From Effrenium voratum (Eukaryota; Sar; Dinophyceae; Suessiales; Symbiodiniaceae): 64,000 bases of DNA. Within the stretch, counting starts at the first letter, position 1. Each line of letters opens with the position of its first letter. The stretch spans positions 426,084 to 490,083 of the forward strand of contig CAUJNA010003493.1 in assembly GCA_963377175.1 (NCBI GenBank). Reading direction: 5' to 3'. Below the pieces are notes generated by a model. The model saw only the letters and a list, made by a program, of their open reading frames with translations. It had not been told where the DNA came from and did no database searches. Positions 28,601 through 36,615 of the stretch are shown here, piece after piece. The position numbers were made by a program, and so were the translations under genes.

Positions 28601-30325
28601 TCCTCCGCCACCAGCGAGGCTCAACTGACGTCGACCCGCTCCCTGCCCATTTCCATTGGGCGGGAATCCACCGTAATCCAATGGGGGCGTAGTACCGTTG
28701 TTTCCCCCCCCATCACCACCACCAGTCGTAGTAGTGGATTGTGGGACATGCCCAACAACCCCTTGCATCTGGGATAGGTGTACATCGATCATTGGATCAC
28801 CGAAAGACGAAAAGAGGATCGAACCTGGCATCAGCGACGAATTAGGGATTTGATTTGAAGATGATGACGGGACTGACCCAGCCACCTTCTTGTCTATCCT
28901 ATTTGAATTAGCCTGGGTTCCTCCCTCAGCGCGTTTCACTACTGCTCGTTCACGATGTCCATCTTTGCTGCTGGAGGCTTCCTGCGTCTCCAGCTTCTTG
29001 TGTGCACGTAGTTCCTCGTTGTCAGCATCGAGTTGGCGTACAAAACTCTCTTCTTGTTTGAGCGTCGCCTCTCTTTCCTTCAGTTGTCCCTGAAGCTCAT
29101 GCATCTCCTCGAGGTACTCATCGTACATTCCCTTGGCTGTCAATCTCCAGTACTCAGCCTCCTTCGACTTCTCGTCCATCGTGCACCGTTCCTCTTGTTT
29201 TTCTTCTTTGACCTGGGCTAACTCCAAGATCGCATCCTGACGATGACCACCTTCGACAGCAATCATCTGGTCCTTCATCGACACGTCGGACTCATACTGT
29301 TTGACGATCTCTTCTTTTTCGCGAAGCAAGCTATCTGCTCTCTTCGATTCCTGTTCCGCAAATACTGTAACGTCATTCAGCCTCGTCATCAGCTGTTCCC
29401 TGGAGTCCTCCAAAGAGTACGTCTCGGGGCGCTTGACGAGTGCATGCTCCAACTGTGATTTCAGACTTTGGACCATCTCCTCCTCCTTGAACTTCTCGAT
29501 AGATGTAGAAGATTCTATGCCTCTGATCTGTTGCTGATAAACTGATATCTGTTGTGAAGCCTCACGGTGTATCTGATTTGCACGTATAGCTGATTCCTGC
29601 GCGGCCGACTTCTCGCTTGCCATGTAGGATTTCATCAATGCAATCTCCCGCTTCTGCTCCATGATAGTTCCTTCAGCTTGTCTCATCTGTTGCATTATAA
29701 TATTCGACTCCATGTCTTTCTTCTCCCCGTACTGAAATGCGTTCATTTCCACCTTGCGCATCTGTTGGGCTTCTTCCTCAAACTTGCGCCATGCCTCAGC
29801 CATGTGGTGTTGGTGGTGACTCACTAGATGTCCCGACTGCTTGCTGGCAATCTCGCATCGTCTTTCCAGCTCCTGGATCCGGATGGTGCTTCCATAGTCT
29901 TCTTGGTTAAGATTCGCCATTGCTGCCGACATTTCATCAAGTGTCTTCTGATATTCCCCGATCTCCACCTCCATCTTATTCTTCTCTTTGATCACGGCGC
30001 GAAAATCTGCACTGGTGGGTGATTTTGACCTCCCACCCTTCGATGTCGATCTCACGCCCTTCTGCGACGTCCGTGGTGTCGCAGGCGAAGATGATGATCT
30101 TCTCGGTGGGGATTCTCTTTTCTTCGACTCCTGATGAACATCGATCTGCTTCCATGATCTTGTGGGAGTAGATATGTCGCTGAATAGCGCGGAACCTCCG
30201 CTCCCAGGTTCATCCTGTGAATCTGCAACCATATCCATCACCGCAGGAAGAGCCATCAATCCATTGGATCCCTCTGAGCTGCTGTTCCCAAAAGTTGCAG
30301 TACTTGGGCTCGCCGAAGACGCCAT
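25670..30325 (-). CDS. E2 Gag-protease-integrase N-terminal part, 1,551 codons
   Basis: Starts at the ATG 98 nt after the primer-binding side of the LTR (MASSASPSTATFGN, also the E1 start). A Ser/Pro-rich N-terminus (1-105) is followed by a long coiled coil (about 105-440), a Gly/Pro then Asp/Glu/Arg-rich linker (about 540-615), a copia-type Gag core (about 620-850; IPAWPKIHQLDTWKMQLL), and two CCCH fingers near 932-952 and 988-1008. The second finger ends KYRQE, while E1 has KYRHE, so a zinc ligand is lost in E2. Retropepsin is at LMDTGCGHDLIG (Asp 1240). The integrase zinc site is HLLTHRYRNPFCESC near 1488 and its first Asp is in TFDF (1530). It stops at a nonsense TAA at 25670-25672. Confidence 0.9.
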   Translation of the reverse strand: MASSASPSTATFGNSSSEGSNGLMALPAVMDMVADSQDEPGSGGSALFSDISTPTRSWKQIDVHQESKKRESPPRRSSSSPATPRTSQKGVRSTSKGGRSKSPTSADFRAVIKEKNKMEVEIGEYQKTLDEMSAAMANLNQEDYGSTIRIQELERRCEIASKQSGHLVSHHQHHMAEAWRKFEEEAQQMRKVEMNAFQYGEKKDMESNIIMQQMRQAEGTIMEQKREIALMKSYMASEKSAAQESAIRANQIHREASQQISVYQQQIRGIESSTSIEKFKEEEMVQSLKSQLEHALVKRPETYSLEDSREQLMTRLNDVTVFAEQESKRADSLLREKEEIVKQYESDVSMKDQMIAVEGGHRQDAILELAQVKEEKQEERCTMDEKSKEAEYWRLTAKGMYDEYLEEMHELQGQLKEREATLKQEESFVRQLDADNEELRAHKKLETQEASSSKDGHRERAVVKRAEGGTQANSNRIDKKVAGSVPSSSSNQIPNSSLMPGSILFSSFGDPMIDVHLSQMQGVVGHVPQSTTTTGGGDGGGNNGTTPPLDYGGFPPNGNGQGAGRRQLSLAGGGGGPPDDPPDDEDEDDDDEGDEEDEEEEEEEDDRTRRRRRRSRDNREIKNDRPRISRKEDERVSIPAWPKIHQLDTWKMQLLMNVLSACADPETDAWTKWLEQALGLNPDLDLLSDSGGDRFATIDIKMAMGMQNMLKQTPDEAKDVYLDATRHSELRHQQGVIVKGRELVALVMQSFRTSDRTDLVYHNEHLFNLDFPGDKNLVMFRNKWYDLLLKMRSEDRPSKLALRDILYMKIKGSKKMEFGLNAYHRLPDKHPQKTYEFLLALIDYQIKADRGDLMLDMKEKSVKSMMKSGGKDAAPATGKQENQGGKGKKGKPGGPDAAPVLPKAKAKCHAGKNGKSDGASDRGKSPGGSKDNPCWYHFKSAKGCVKGNECTFSHSKKTEHKLESISKGKGKGKSKSRSSSPKRDDGACFAFQKGKCDRGSACKYRQELIKNNSAPATSNDKAQAKSKAAAKAAAPAIARRAIAMPAIVLKQSAPAGKVSFKKDVDQVEPDEAETVYHEHDDDAMSESSRGSGESEIPEKMVWFKEVLDVDENGEITYLEDERRQWERKGEWYGYEDNENEPYQYVYVDEKKFKSSDHRELSAYQVQRSLIRAKILREVVDDVYKKHYFPVTKESSIMFEYDRNKDEIKESAVDWKKQHGMPKNVFAMSTCISKRVKWLMDTGCGHDLIGRAKAKSLGVDIVKDDDEIVFQTANGSTSTSDVAKIVVDELDETVEPHVLDETPTVLSVGRKCMKMGYAFHWMPGKLPFMVTPKQGFVHLQVKDDIPYLVSDGKLRSNRHRPTIDDHKEHFSEVLAMVTNDEADQGGDDENDVTPAAVGESAEAEGEHHDGAFDYGPPGGAGPVRPPPVAEEIPVDVGSVPHRHGDAEAHEEEADEDDPDAGIEVDVYEGSSIKRKVGVLKKDANSIAHLLTHRYRNPFCESCVKAKMRHFRSRTGAFKREVKTFGDLVTFDFVTASGDHEVEGRYALIIRDI

Positions 30326-30407
30326 TGTACTGTGTAGGTTATCGTTCCTTTATTGTCCCTGTACCCGCAATAAACCAGCTGTCTCCCAGTCCAGTGTAGA
30401 GCTTGTA

Positions 30408-30423
30408 GTTACGGCTGATAACC
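30408..30423 (-). other. E2 primer-binding site, GGTTATCAGCCGTAAC
   Basis: It is immediately internal to the 5' LTR. Its complement, GTTACGGCTGATAACC, resembles an anticodon stem-loop: a stem strand ending GG, the seven-base loop CTGATAA, then CC. It does not resemble a tRNA 3' end. Drosophila copia is known to prime from an internal initiator-tRNA fragment ending in a comparable ATAACC. The identity of the tRNA is not certain. Confidence 0.55.
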
Positions 30424-30772
30424 TGTCAAGAGACGGCAAGGTGACGTCCCGTGGGACGCTATGCACCGAACCCTCAAGCTGTAATACCAACCACGTGGAA
30501 AGGTGTATACGGACGATGCCGTTATAGCCGAACCCGTGTAAACGTTGTAAGGAAGAAGGAATGATAGTTACAACAGTAGTCCTGACAAATGCAGCGCAAG
30601 CGAAGTGTTTTCGCTCTCAATGCCGATCACGAATGTATGCAGTCACACATCAGATCTTGAACCTCAATTGTGTCTTGAGCCAGATGGCGATCAATGGAAC
30701 TTAGGAAGCAACACCAACAAGGACCTCAGAACAGCTACCCAATTTCGGCACGGGGCCTAGAGGGTTTTAACA
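30424..30772 (-). repeat. E2 5' LTR (349 bp)
   Basis: Partner of 12684-13032, about 99% identical. It is bounded by the primer-binding site on one side and CTTCT on the other. Its spliced-leader relic (30674-30688) carries an extra A-to-G change. Confidence 0.94.
30674..30688 (-). other. spliced-leader relic in E2 5' LTR (one extra change)
   Basis: The minus strand reads GCCATCTGGCTCAAG. The equivalent site in the other three LTRs is GCCATTTGGCTCAAG. Confidence 0.5.
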
Positions 30773-30777
30773 CTTCT
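30773..30777. repeat. target-site duplication of E2 (right), CTTCT
   Basis: Second copy of the 12679-12683 pentamer. Interrupted E1 coding sequence resumes here. Confidence 0.88.
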
Positions 30778-31300
30778 CGTCACTCTGCAATAACTCGGGC
30801 TCGTAGTCCTCATCTTCGACCAGGCGGTCACGTGCATCCAGACCGATTGCATCGACAGACATCTCAATCCCCTCCAGAGTCTCGTTGGCAGCCTTGTATT
30901 TCTGTTGTATTGGGAATGTCAGAGGTGATTTGAGAATCATCCTCTCCGTTTGATGCGGCATTCTCAATCGAGGTGGAACCTTTGCTTTCTTGATGTTCAA
31001 CTCTGCGCCCGCAAACGCAGTGAGTGCCCAAGCCCGATACTTGTTCGCCCAATGCATCCCGGTGCTCAACACGTATCCAGCAAATATACCAGTTTCCCCT
31101 CTTGGTTCGAATTTCTCCCTCTTCTCCCCTCGTGCTTCACTCGGCTTGAAGTCTACTAGCGCACCAAAAGGTATCTTCTCGCCTTTGAACTCCTCGCCAT
31201 GCAGCCTAATCCATTTACTTCTTCGATGTTCATAAGATGGCACAGCGTGGTGATGGCCTGCACCCAGTAGCACGTGGGTAGACCGGCATGTACAAGACAA
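30778..31300 (-). pseudogene. E1 pol: integrase C-terminal part, cut by E2
   Basis: Reads from the integrase C-terminal segment (WIRLHGEEFKGEKIPFGAL, GETGIFAGYVL) to the charged linker ending ELLQSDEK, where E2 inserted. The protein continues at 12683 with KRLLDDEV. A deletion near 31210 compared with E2 puts it out of frame with the integrase core upstream. Confidence 0.82.
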
Positions 31301-32532
31301 GCCGAAGTCTGGTCAATGATGAATTGGTTTGTTCTCTCAGCAAGGGAATTATTCTGCGGTCGTCCAGGTAGCGACAGGTCGTGGTTCAGTTTCAGCTCCA
31401 CGCATGCATTGATCAGTTCCGGGCCATCATCCGAGTATACCTGCTTGATCTTCCTCCTCCCGCAGAAGTGCTTGATGGCTCTGACAACGGAGTCAGTGTC
31501 TCTTCTTGCAGTTGGATAAGCCATGATAATTCCGGTATATATGTCCCGAATAATGAGCGCATACCTGCCTTCCACTTCATGATCTCCTGATGCCGTCACA
31601 AAGTCGAACGTCACCAGGTCCCCAAACATCTTTACCTCCCTCTTGAAGGCCCCTGTTCGTGATCTGAAGTGTCTCATCTTTGCCTTGACACATGATTCGC
31701 AGAAAGGGTTTCGATACCTGTGTGTAAGCAAATGAGCAATGGAGTTGGCGTCCCTCTTGAGGACTCCCACTTTCCTCTTTATTGATGATCCTTCGTACAC
31801 ATCAACTTCAATTCCGGCATCTGGATCATCCTCATCAACCTCTTCCTCGTTAGCTTCGGCATCACCATGTCGACATGGGACTGGCCCAACGTCTACAGGT
31901 ATTTCCTCAGCTACGGGAGGCGGACGTGCCGGACCGGCTCCTCCGGGTGGTCCGAAGTCAAACGCACCATCATGGCGCTCGCCCTCGACCTCTGCGGATT
32001 CACCGACAGCGGCGGGTGTGACCTCGTTGTCATCGTCGCCATCCTGATCTGCCTCATCGTTCGTTACCATTGCCAATACTTCCGAAAAGTGCTCCTTGAG
32101 GTCGTCTACCGTAGGGCGATGCCTGTTACTCCGAAGTTTACCATCACTCACGAGGTATGGGATGTCGTCCTTGACTTGTAAGTGCACGAATCCCTGCTTT
32201 GGTGTAACCATGAAAGGTAGTTTACCAGGCATCCTGTGAAATGCATAACCCATTTTCATGCATCTCCTCCCTATCGACAACACCGTGGGTGTCTCGTCCA
32301 ACACGTGCGGCTCGACAGTCTCGTCCAACTCGTCCACGACTATCTTGGCCACGTCGGACGTGGAAGTGGAACCATTTGCGGTCTGGAACACGATCTCATC
32401 ATCATCCTTCACAATATCGACACCCAGACTCTTTGCCTTGGCTCTTCCAATGAGATCATGACCACATCCAGTATCCATCAACCACTTCACCCGTTTGCTG
32501 ATGCACGTTGACATTGCGAACACATTCTTCAT
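31156..32532 (-). CDS. E1 pol: protease and integrase core
   Basis: A 458-codon frame. Retropepsin LMDTGCGHDLIG is near the start. The integrase HLLTHRYRNPFCESC zinc site, TFDF, YSDDGPEL and NSLAERTNQF follow and complete the HHCC plus DDE set. It reads IRDIYTGIIMAYP where E2 has a stop. The frame is lost near 31210 after IEEVNG. A small deletion near 32530 detaches the upstream linker. Between protease and integrase lies an acidic linker with VGPVPCRHG. Confidence 0.85.
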   Translation of the reverse strand: MKNVFAMSTCISKRVKWLMDTGCGHDLIGRAKAKSLGVDIVKDDDEIVFQTANGSTSTSDVAKIVVDELDETVEPHVLDETPTVLSIGRRCMKMGYAFHRMPGKLPFMVTPKQGFVHLQVKDDIPYLVSDGKLRSNRHRPTVDDLKEHFSEVLAMVTNDEADQDGDDDNEVTPAAVGESAEVEGERHDGAFDFGPPGGAGPARPPPVAEEIPVDVGPVPCRHGDAEANEEEVDEDDPDAGIEVDVYEGSSIKRKVGVLKRDANSIAHLLTHRYRNPFCESCVKAKMRHFRSRTGAFKREVKMFGDLVTFDFVTASGDHEVEGRYALIIRDIYTGIIMAYPTARRDTDSVVRAIKHFCGRRKIKQVYSDDGPELINACVELKLNHDLSLPGRPQNNSLAERTNQFIIDQTSACLVHAGLPTCYWVQAITTLCHLMNIEEVNGLGCMARSSKARRYLLVR

Positions 32533-32917
32533 GCTGTTTCTTCCAGTCGACGGCCGATTCTTTCATCTCGTCCTTGTTCCGATCATATTCGAACATTATG
32601 CTGCTCTCCTTGGTTACTGGGAAGTAGTGTTTCTTGTATACGTCGTCTACCACCTCTCTCAGTATTCTCGCTCTTATCAATGATCGTTGGACTTGATAGG
32701 CTGATAATTCTCGATGATCACTGCTCTTAAACTTCTTCTCGTCGACGTGCACGTACTGATAAGGCTCATTCTCATTGTCCTCATAGCCGTACCACTCCCC
32801 TTTTCGTTCCCATTGCCTTCTCTCGTCTTCGAGATAGGTGATCTCCCCATTCTCGTCGACATCGAGTACTTCCTTGAACCATACCATTTTCTCGGGGATC
32901 TCGGACTCGCCAGACAT
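32456..32917 (-). pseudogene. E1 Gag-protease linker segment, frameshifted
   Basis: Encodes the acidic Tyr-rich linker ending KKQH just before the protease. It is separated from the upstream frame by a 1-nt loss near 32917 and from the protease by an 8-nt loss near 32530 (E2 reads GGCATTCC). It is part of the same polyprotein. Confidence 0.78.
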
Positions 32918-35169
32918 CTTGATGATTCGCTCATTGCGTCGTCATCATGCTCGTGGTAGACAGTCTCGGCTTCATCCGGTTCGACCTGGTCAACGTCCTT
33001 CTTGAAGCTGACCTTTCCCGCAGGAGCCGATTGCTTCAAGACTATCGCAGGCATCGCGATGGCCCTTCTTGCAATAGCTGGCGCTGCGGCCTTGGCGGCA
33101 GCCTTCGACTTGGCTTGTGCCTTGTCGCTTGACGTTGCCGGAGCTGAATTGTTCTTGATGAGCTCGTGCCTATACTTGCAAGCACTCCCCTTGTCGCATT
33201 TTCCCTTCTGAAACGCGAAGCATGCTCCATCATCCCTCTTTGGTGACGATGATCTGGATTTGGACTTACCTTTTCCTTTCCCTTTGGACATGTTCTCCAG
33301 CTTGTGCTCCGTCTTCTTGCTGTGGGAAAATGTGCATTCATTCCCTTTTACGCATCCCTTCGCTGACTTGAAGTGATACCAACATGGGTTATCTTTACCT
33401 CCGCCCGGACTCTTGCCTCTGTCGCTGGCACCGTCGGACTTGCCGTTCTTGCCAGCGTGACCCTTTGCTTTGGCCTTTGGGAGTACAGGAGCAGCATCAG
33501 GTCCACTGGGTTTCCCCTTCCTGCCTTTGCCACCCTGGTTCTCCTGTTTGCCAGTGGCCGGGGCTGCATCTCTGCCGCCCGACTTCATCATCGACTTGAC
33601 CGATTTCTCCTTCATGTCAAGCATCAGGTCCTCCCGATCCGCCTTGATCTGATGGTCGATCAATGCCAACAAGAATTCGTACGTCTTTTGAGGATGCTTG
33701 TCCGGCAATCTATGGTAGGCGTTGAGGCCGAACTCCATCTTCTTGCTCCCTTTGATCTTCCTGTAGAGAATATCTCTGAGAGCCAACTTGCTGGGTCTGT
33801 CTTCGCTCCTCATCTTTAGCAACAAATCATACCACTTGTTCCTGAATATAACCAAATTCTTGTCTCCAGGAAAGTCAAGGTTGAATAGGTGCTCGATGTG
33901 GTAGACAAGATCCGTTCGATCAGACGTTCTGAATGATTGCATAACCAATGCCACCAACTCTCGTCCCTTCACGATCACCCCTTGTTGATGTCGTAGTTCC
34001 GAATGTCGCGTAGCGTCGAGGTACACGTCTTTGGCTTCGTCAGGTGCTTGTTTCAACATGTTCTGCATGCCCATGGCCATTTTGATATCTATCGTAGCGA
34101 ATCTGTCGCCGCCGGAGTCGCTCAGCATATTTAGGTCTGGGTTTAACCCAAGAGCCTGTTCCAACCATTTCGTCCATGCGTCAGTATCTGGATCTGCGCA
34201 TGCGCTCAGAACATTCATCAGCAGTTGCATCTTCCAGTTATCGAGTTGATGGATCTTTGGCCAAGCAGGAATAGACACCCTCTCGGCTTCCTTCCTCGAA
34301 ATCCTCGGTCTTTCGTTCTTGATTTCTCGATCATCCCTCGATCTTCTGCGCCTCCTCCGTGTCCGATTGTCATCTTCTTCCTCTTCTTCTTCCTCGTCCT
34401 CTTCGTCCTCTTCATCGTCGTCATCCTCGTCCTCATCACCGGGTGGATCATCCGGAGGTCCTCCTCCGCCACCTGTGAGGCTCAACTGACGTCGACCTGC
34501 CCCTTGTCTATTTCCATTGGGCGAGAATCCACCGTAATCCAATGGGGGTGTAGTACCGTTGTTTCCCCCTCCATCACCACTACCACCAGTTGTAGTAGCG
34601 GATTGTGGGACATGCCCAACAACCCCTTGCATCTGGGATAGGTGTACATCGATCATTGGATCACCAAAAGACGGAAAGAGAATCGAACCTGGCATTAGTG
34701 ACGAATTAGGGATCAGATTCGATGACGATGACGGGAATAACCCAGTCACCCTCTTGTCTACCCTAGTCGAATTAGCTTGGGGTCCTCCCTCAGCGCGTTT
34801 CACTACTGCTCGTTCGCGATGTCCATCATTACTGCTAGAGGCTTCCTGTGTCTCCAGCTTCTTGAGTGCTCGTAGTTCCTCATTGTCAGCATCGAGTTGA
34901 CGAACAAAACTCTCTTCTTGCTTGAGCGTCGCCTCCCGATCCTTCAGTTGTCCCTGGAGTTCACGCATCTCCTCGAGGTACTCATCATACACTCCTTTAG
35001 CTGTCAATCTCCAGTACTCGGCCTCCTTCGACTTCTCGTCCATCGTGCACCGCTCTTCTTGTTTTGCTTCTCTGACCTGGGCCCACCCTCGATAGCAATC
35101 ATCTGGTCCTTCTTCAACACGTCGGCTTCGTACTGTTTGACGATCTCTTCTTTCTCGCGAAGTAAGCAC
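32677..35169 (-). CDS. E1 Gag, C-terminal coiled coil to CCCH fingers
   Basis: An 830-codon frame. It holds the end of the coiled coil, the acidic/Arg-rich linker, the copia-type Gag core (IPAWPKIHQLDNWKMQLL) and two CCCH fingers: CWYHFKSAKGCVKGNECTFSH and CFAFQKGKCDKGSACKYRH, the second with its His intact, unlike E2. A deletion of about 28 nt near 35085 separates it from the N-terminal part. A 1-nt loss near 32917 makes its last 80 residues non-native. Confidence 0.85.
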   Translation of the reverse strand: MLTSRERRDRQTVRSRRVEEGPDDCYRGWAQVREAKQEERCTMDEKSKEAEYWRLTAKGVYDEYLEEMRELQGQLKDREATLKQEESFVRQLDADNEELRALKKLETQEASSSNDGHRERAVVKRAEGGPQANSTRVDKRVTGLFPSSSSNLIPNSSLMPGSILFPSFGDPMIDVHLSQMQGVVGHVPQSATTTGGSGDGGGNNGTTPPLDYGGFSPNGNRQGAGRRQLSLTGGGGGPPDDPPGDEDEDDDDEEDEEDEEEEEEEDDNRTRRRRRRSRDDREIKNERPRISRKEAERVSIPAWPKIHQLDNWKMQLLMNVLSACADPDTDAWTKWLEQALGLNPDLNMLSDSGGDRFATIDIKMAMGMQNMLKQAPDEAKDVYLDATRHSELRHQQGVIVKGRELVALVMQSFRTSDRTDLVYHIEHLFNLDFPGDKNLVIFRNKWYDLLLKMRSEDRPSKLALRDILYRKIKGSKKMEFGLNAYHRLPDKHPQKTYEFLLALIDHQIKADREDLMLDMKEKSVKSMMKSGGRDAAPATGKQENQGGKGRKGKPSGPDAAPVLPKAKAKGHAGKNGKSDGASDRGKSPGGGKDNPCWYHFKSAKGCVKGNECTFSHSKKTEHKLENMSKGKGKGKSKSRSSSPKRDDGACFAFQKGKCDKGSACKYRHELIKNNSAPATSSDKAQAKSKAAAKAAAPAIARRAIAMPAIVLKQSAPAGKVSFKKDVDQVEPDEAETVYHEHDDDAMSESSRCLASPRSPRKWYGSRKYSMSTRMGRSPISKTREGNGNEKGSGTAMRTMRMSLISTCTSTRRSLRAVIIENYQPIKSNDH

Positions 35170-36161
35170 TCTGCTCTCTTCGATTCTTGCCCCGCGAATG
35201 TTGTAACGTCGTTCAGTCTCGCCATCAGTTGCTCCCTGGAGTCCTCCATAGAGTACGTCTCGGGGCGTTTGACGAGCGCATGCTCCAACTGTGATTTTAG
35301 ACTTTGGACCATCTCCTCCTCGTTGAACTTCTCGATAGAAGTAGACGATTCAATACCTCTGATCTGTTGCTGATAAACTGATATTTGTTGTGAAGCCTCA
35401 CGGTGTATCTGATTTGCACGTATAGCTGATTCCTGCGCGGCTGACTTCTCGCTTGCCATGTAGGATTTCATCACTGCAATCTCCCGCTTCTGCTCCATGA
35501 TAGTTCCTTCAGCTTGTCTCATCTGTTGCATTATAACATTCGACTCCATGTCTTTCTTTTCCCCGTACTGATATGCGTTCATTTCCACCTTGCGCATCTG
35601 TTGGGCTTCCTCCTCAAACTTGCGCCATGCCTCAGCCATGTGGTGTTGGTGGTGACTCACAAGATGTCCCGACTGCTTGCTAGCAATCTCGCATCGTCTC
35701 TCCAGCTCCTGGATCCGGATGGTGCTCCCATAGTCTTCTTGATGAAGATTCGCCATCGCTGCCGACATTTCATCAAGTGTCTTTTGATATTCCCCGATCT
35801 CCATCTCCATCTTGTTCTTTTCTTTAATCGCGGCGCGAAACTCTGCACTGGTGGGTGATTTAGACCTCCCACCTTTTGATGTTGACCTCACGCCCTTCTG
35901 CGACGTCCGTGGTGTCGCAGGCGAAGATGATGATCTTCTCGGCGGGGATTCTCTTTGCTTCGACTCCTGATGAACATCGATCTGCTTCCATGATCTTGTG
36001 GGAGTGGATATGTCGCTGAATAGCGCGGATCCTCCGCTCCCAGGTTCATCCTGTGAATCTGCGATCAAATCCATCACCGCAGGAAGAGCCATCAATCCAT
36101 TGGATCCCTCTGAGCTGCTGTTCCCAAAAGTTGCAGTACTTGGGCTCGCTGAAGATGCCAT
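35004..36161 (-). CDS. E1 Gag, N-terminal part
   Basis: A 385-codon frame from MASSASPSTATFGN, the same start as E2, 98 nt inside the LTR. A Ser/Pro-rich leader and the first two thirds of the coiled coil are present. The frame leaves the native sequence after MIAIEGG because of a deletion of about 28 nt. Confidence 0.85.
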   Translation of the reverse strand: MASSASPSTATFGNSSSEGSNGLMALPAVMDLIADSQDEPGSGGSALFSDISTPTRSWKQIDVHQESKQRESPPRRSSSSPATPRTSQKGVRSTSKGGRSKSPTSAEFRAAIKEKNKMEMEIGEYQKTLDEMSAAMANLHQEDYGSTIRIQELERRCEIASKQSGHLVSHHQHHMAEAWRKFEEEAQQMRKVEMNAYQYGEKKDMESNVIMQQMRQAEGTIMEQKREIAVMKSYMASEKSAAQESAIRANQIHREASQQISVYQQQIRGIESSTSIEKFNEEEMVQSLKSQLEHALVKRPETYSMEDSREQLMARLNDVTTFAGQESKRAECLLREKEEIVKQYEADVLKKDQMIAIEGGPRSEKQNKKSGARWTRSRRRPSTGD

Positions 36162-36243
36162 TGTACCGTGTAGGTTATTGTTCCTTTATTGTCCCTGTAC
36201 CCGCAATAAACCAGCTGTCTCTCTGTCCAGTGTAGAGCTTGTC

Positions 36244-36259
36244 GTTACGGCTGATAACC
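36244..36259 (-). other. E1 primer-binding site, GGTTATCAGCCGTAAC
   Basis: Identical to the E2 site and directly beside the 5' LTR. The same core also adjoins the LTR-like repeat of element E3 at 41997-42011. Confidence 0.55.
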
Positions 36260-36610
36260 TGTCAAGAGACGGCAAGGTGACGTCCCGTGGGACGCTGTCC
36301 ACCGAACCCTCCAGCTGTAAATACCAACCACGTAGAAAGGTGTATACGGTCAAACCGTTATAGCCGAACCCGTGCAGATGTTGTAAGGGAGAAGGAATAA
36401 TAGTTACAACAGTGGTCCTGACAAATGCAGCGCAGGCGAAGTGTTTTCCGCTCTCAACTGCCGATCACGTATGAACGCAGCTTCACATAAGATCTTGAAC
36501 CTCACTTGTGACTTGAGCCAAATGGCAATCAATGGAACCCTGTAAGCAACACAAACACGGACCTCAGAACTGCTTCCCAATTTAGGCACGGGGCCATGAG
36601 GGTTTTAACA
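36260..36610 (-). repeat. E1 5' LTR (351 bp)
   Basis: Partner of 618-968, with four differences by my reading. It is followed by the CGCTC duplication. Confidence 0.93.
36512..36526 (-). other. spliced-leader relic in E1 5' LTR
   Basis: GCCATTTGGCTCAAG on the minus strand, as in 870-884. Confidence 0.6.
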
Positions 36611-36615
36611 CGCTC
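36611..36615. repeat. target-site duplication of E1 (right), CGCTC
   Basis: Matches 613-617. Confidence 0.85.

Larger units (their letters stand above)
12684..30772 (-). mobile_element. E2: inner giant Ty1/copia-type LTR retrotransposon, 18,089 bp
   Basis: E2 has LTRs at 12684-13032 and 30424-30772 that differ at three of 349 positions by my reading, TG...CA ends, a primer-binding site, a polypurine tract and a CTTCT target duplication inside E1. Its minus-strand coding span runs from an ATG at 30325 to a stop at 13662, about 5,550 codons. It is broken by a nonsense codon (25670-25672), a 2-nt loss near 23930, a 1-nt loss near 23250 and a 1-nt gain near 18855. Ordinary copia elements are about 5 kb, so most of the excess is the long Gag, the PCTGG module and the second coding region. 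Confidence 0.95.
618..36610 (-). mobile_element. E1: outer giant Ty1/copia-type LTR retrotransposon, interrupted by E2
   Basis: E1 has two 351-bp LTRs (TG...CA) that differ at four positions by my reading (about 99% identical), a primer-binding site next to the right LTR, a polypurine tract next to the left LTR, and a 5-bp target duplication. It is read on the minus strand. Removing E2 and one CTTCT leaves about 17.9 kb. The coding order is Gag, protease, integrase, RT, RNase H, PCTGG module, then the second region with the Tpt1/KptA-like domain. At least eight indels relative to E2 break the frame, so it is a recent but defective copy. The copia assignment rests on integrase lying before RT. 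Confidence 0.93.

Noticed and set aside
10800..35100. Programmed ribosomal frameshifts in the elements
   Set aside because: The breaks lie at different places in E1 and E2 and each is an indel or substitution absent from the other copy, so mutation is the simpler explanation.
2272..36235. Plus-strand frames opposite the E1/E2 genes
   Set aside because: They are antisense shadows of the minus-strand polyprotein, with no domain of their own.
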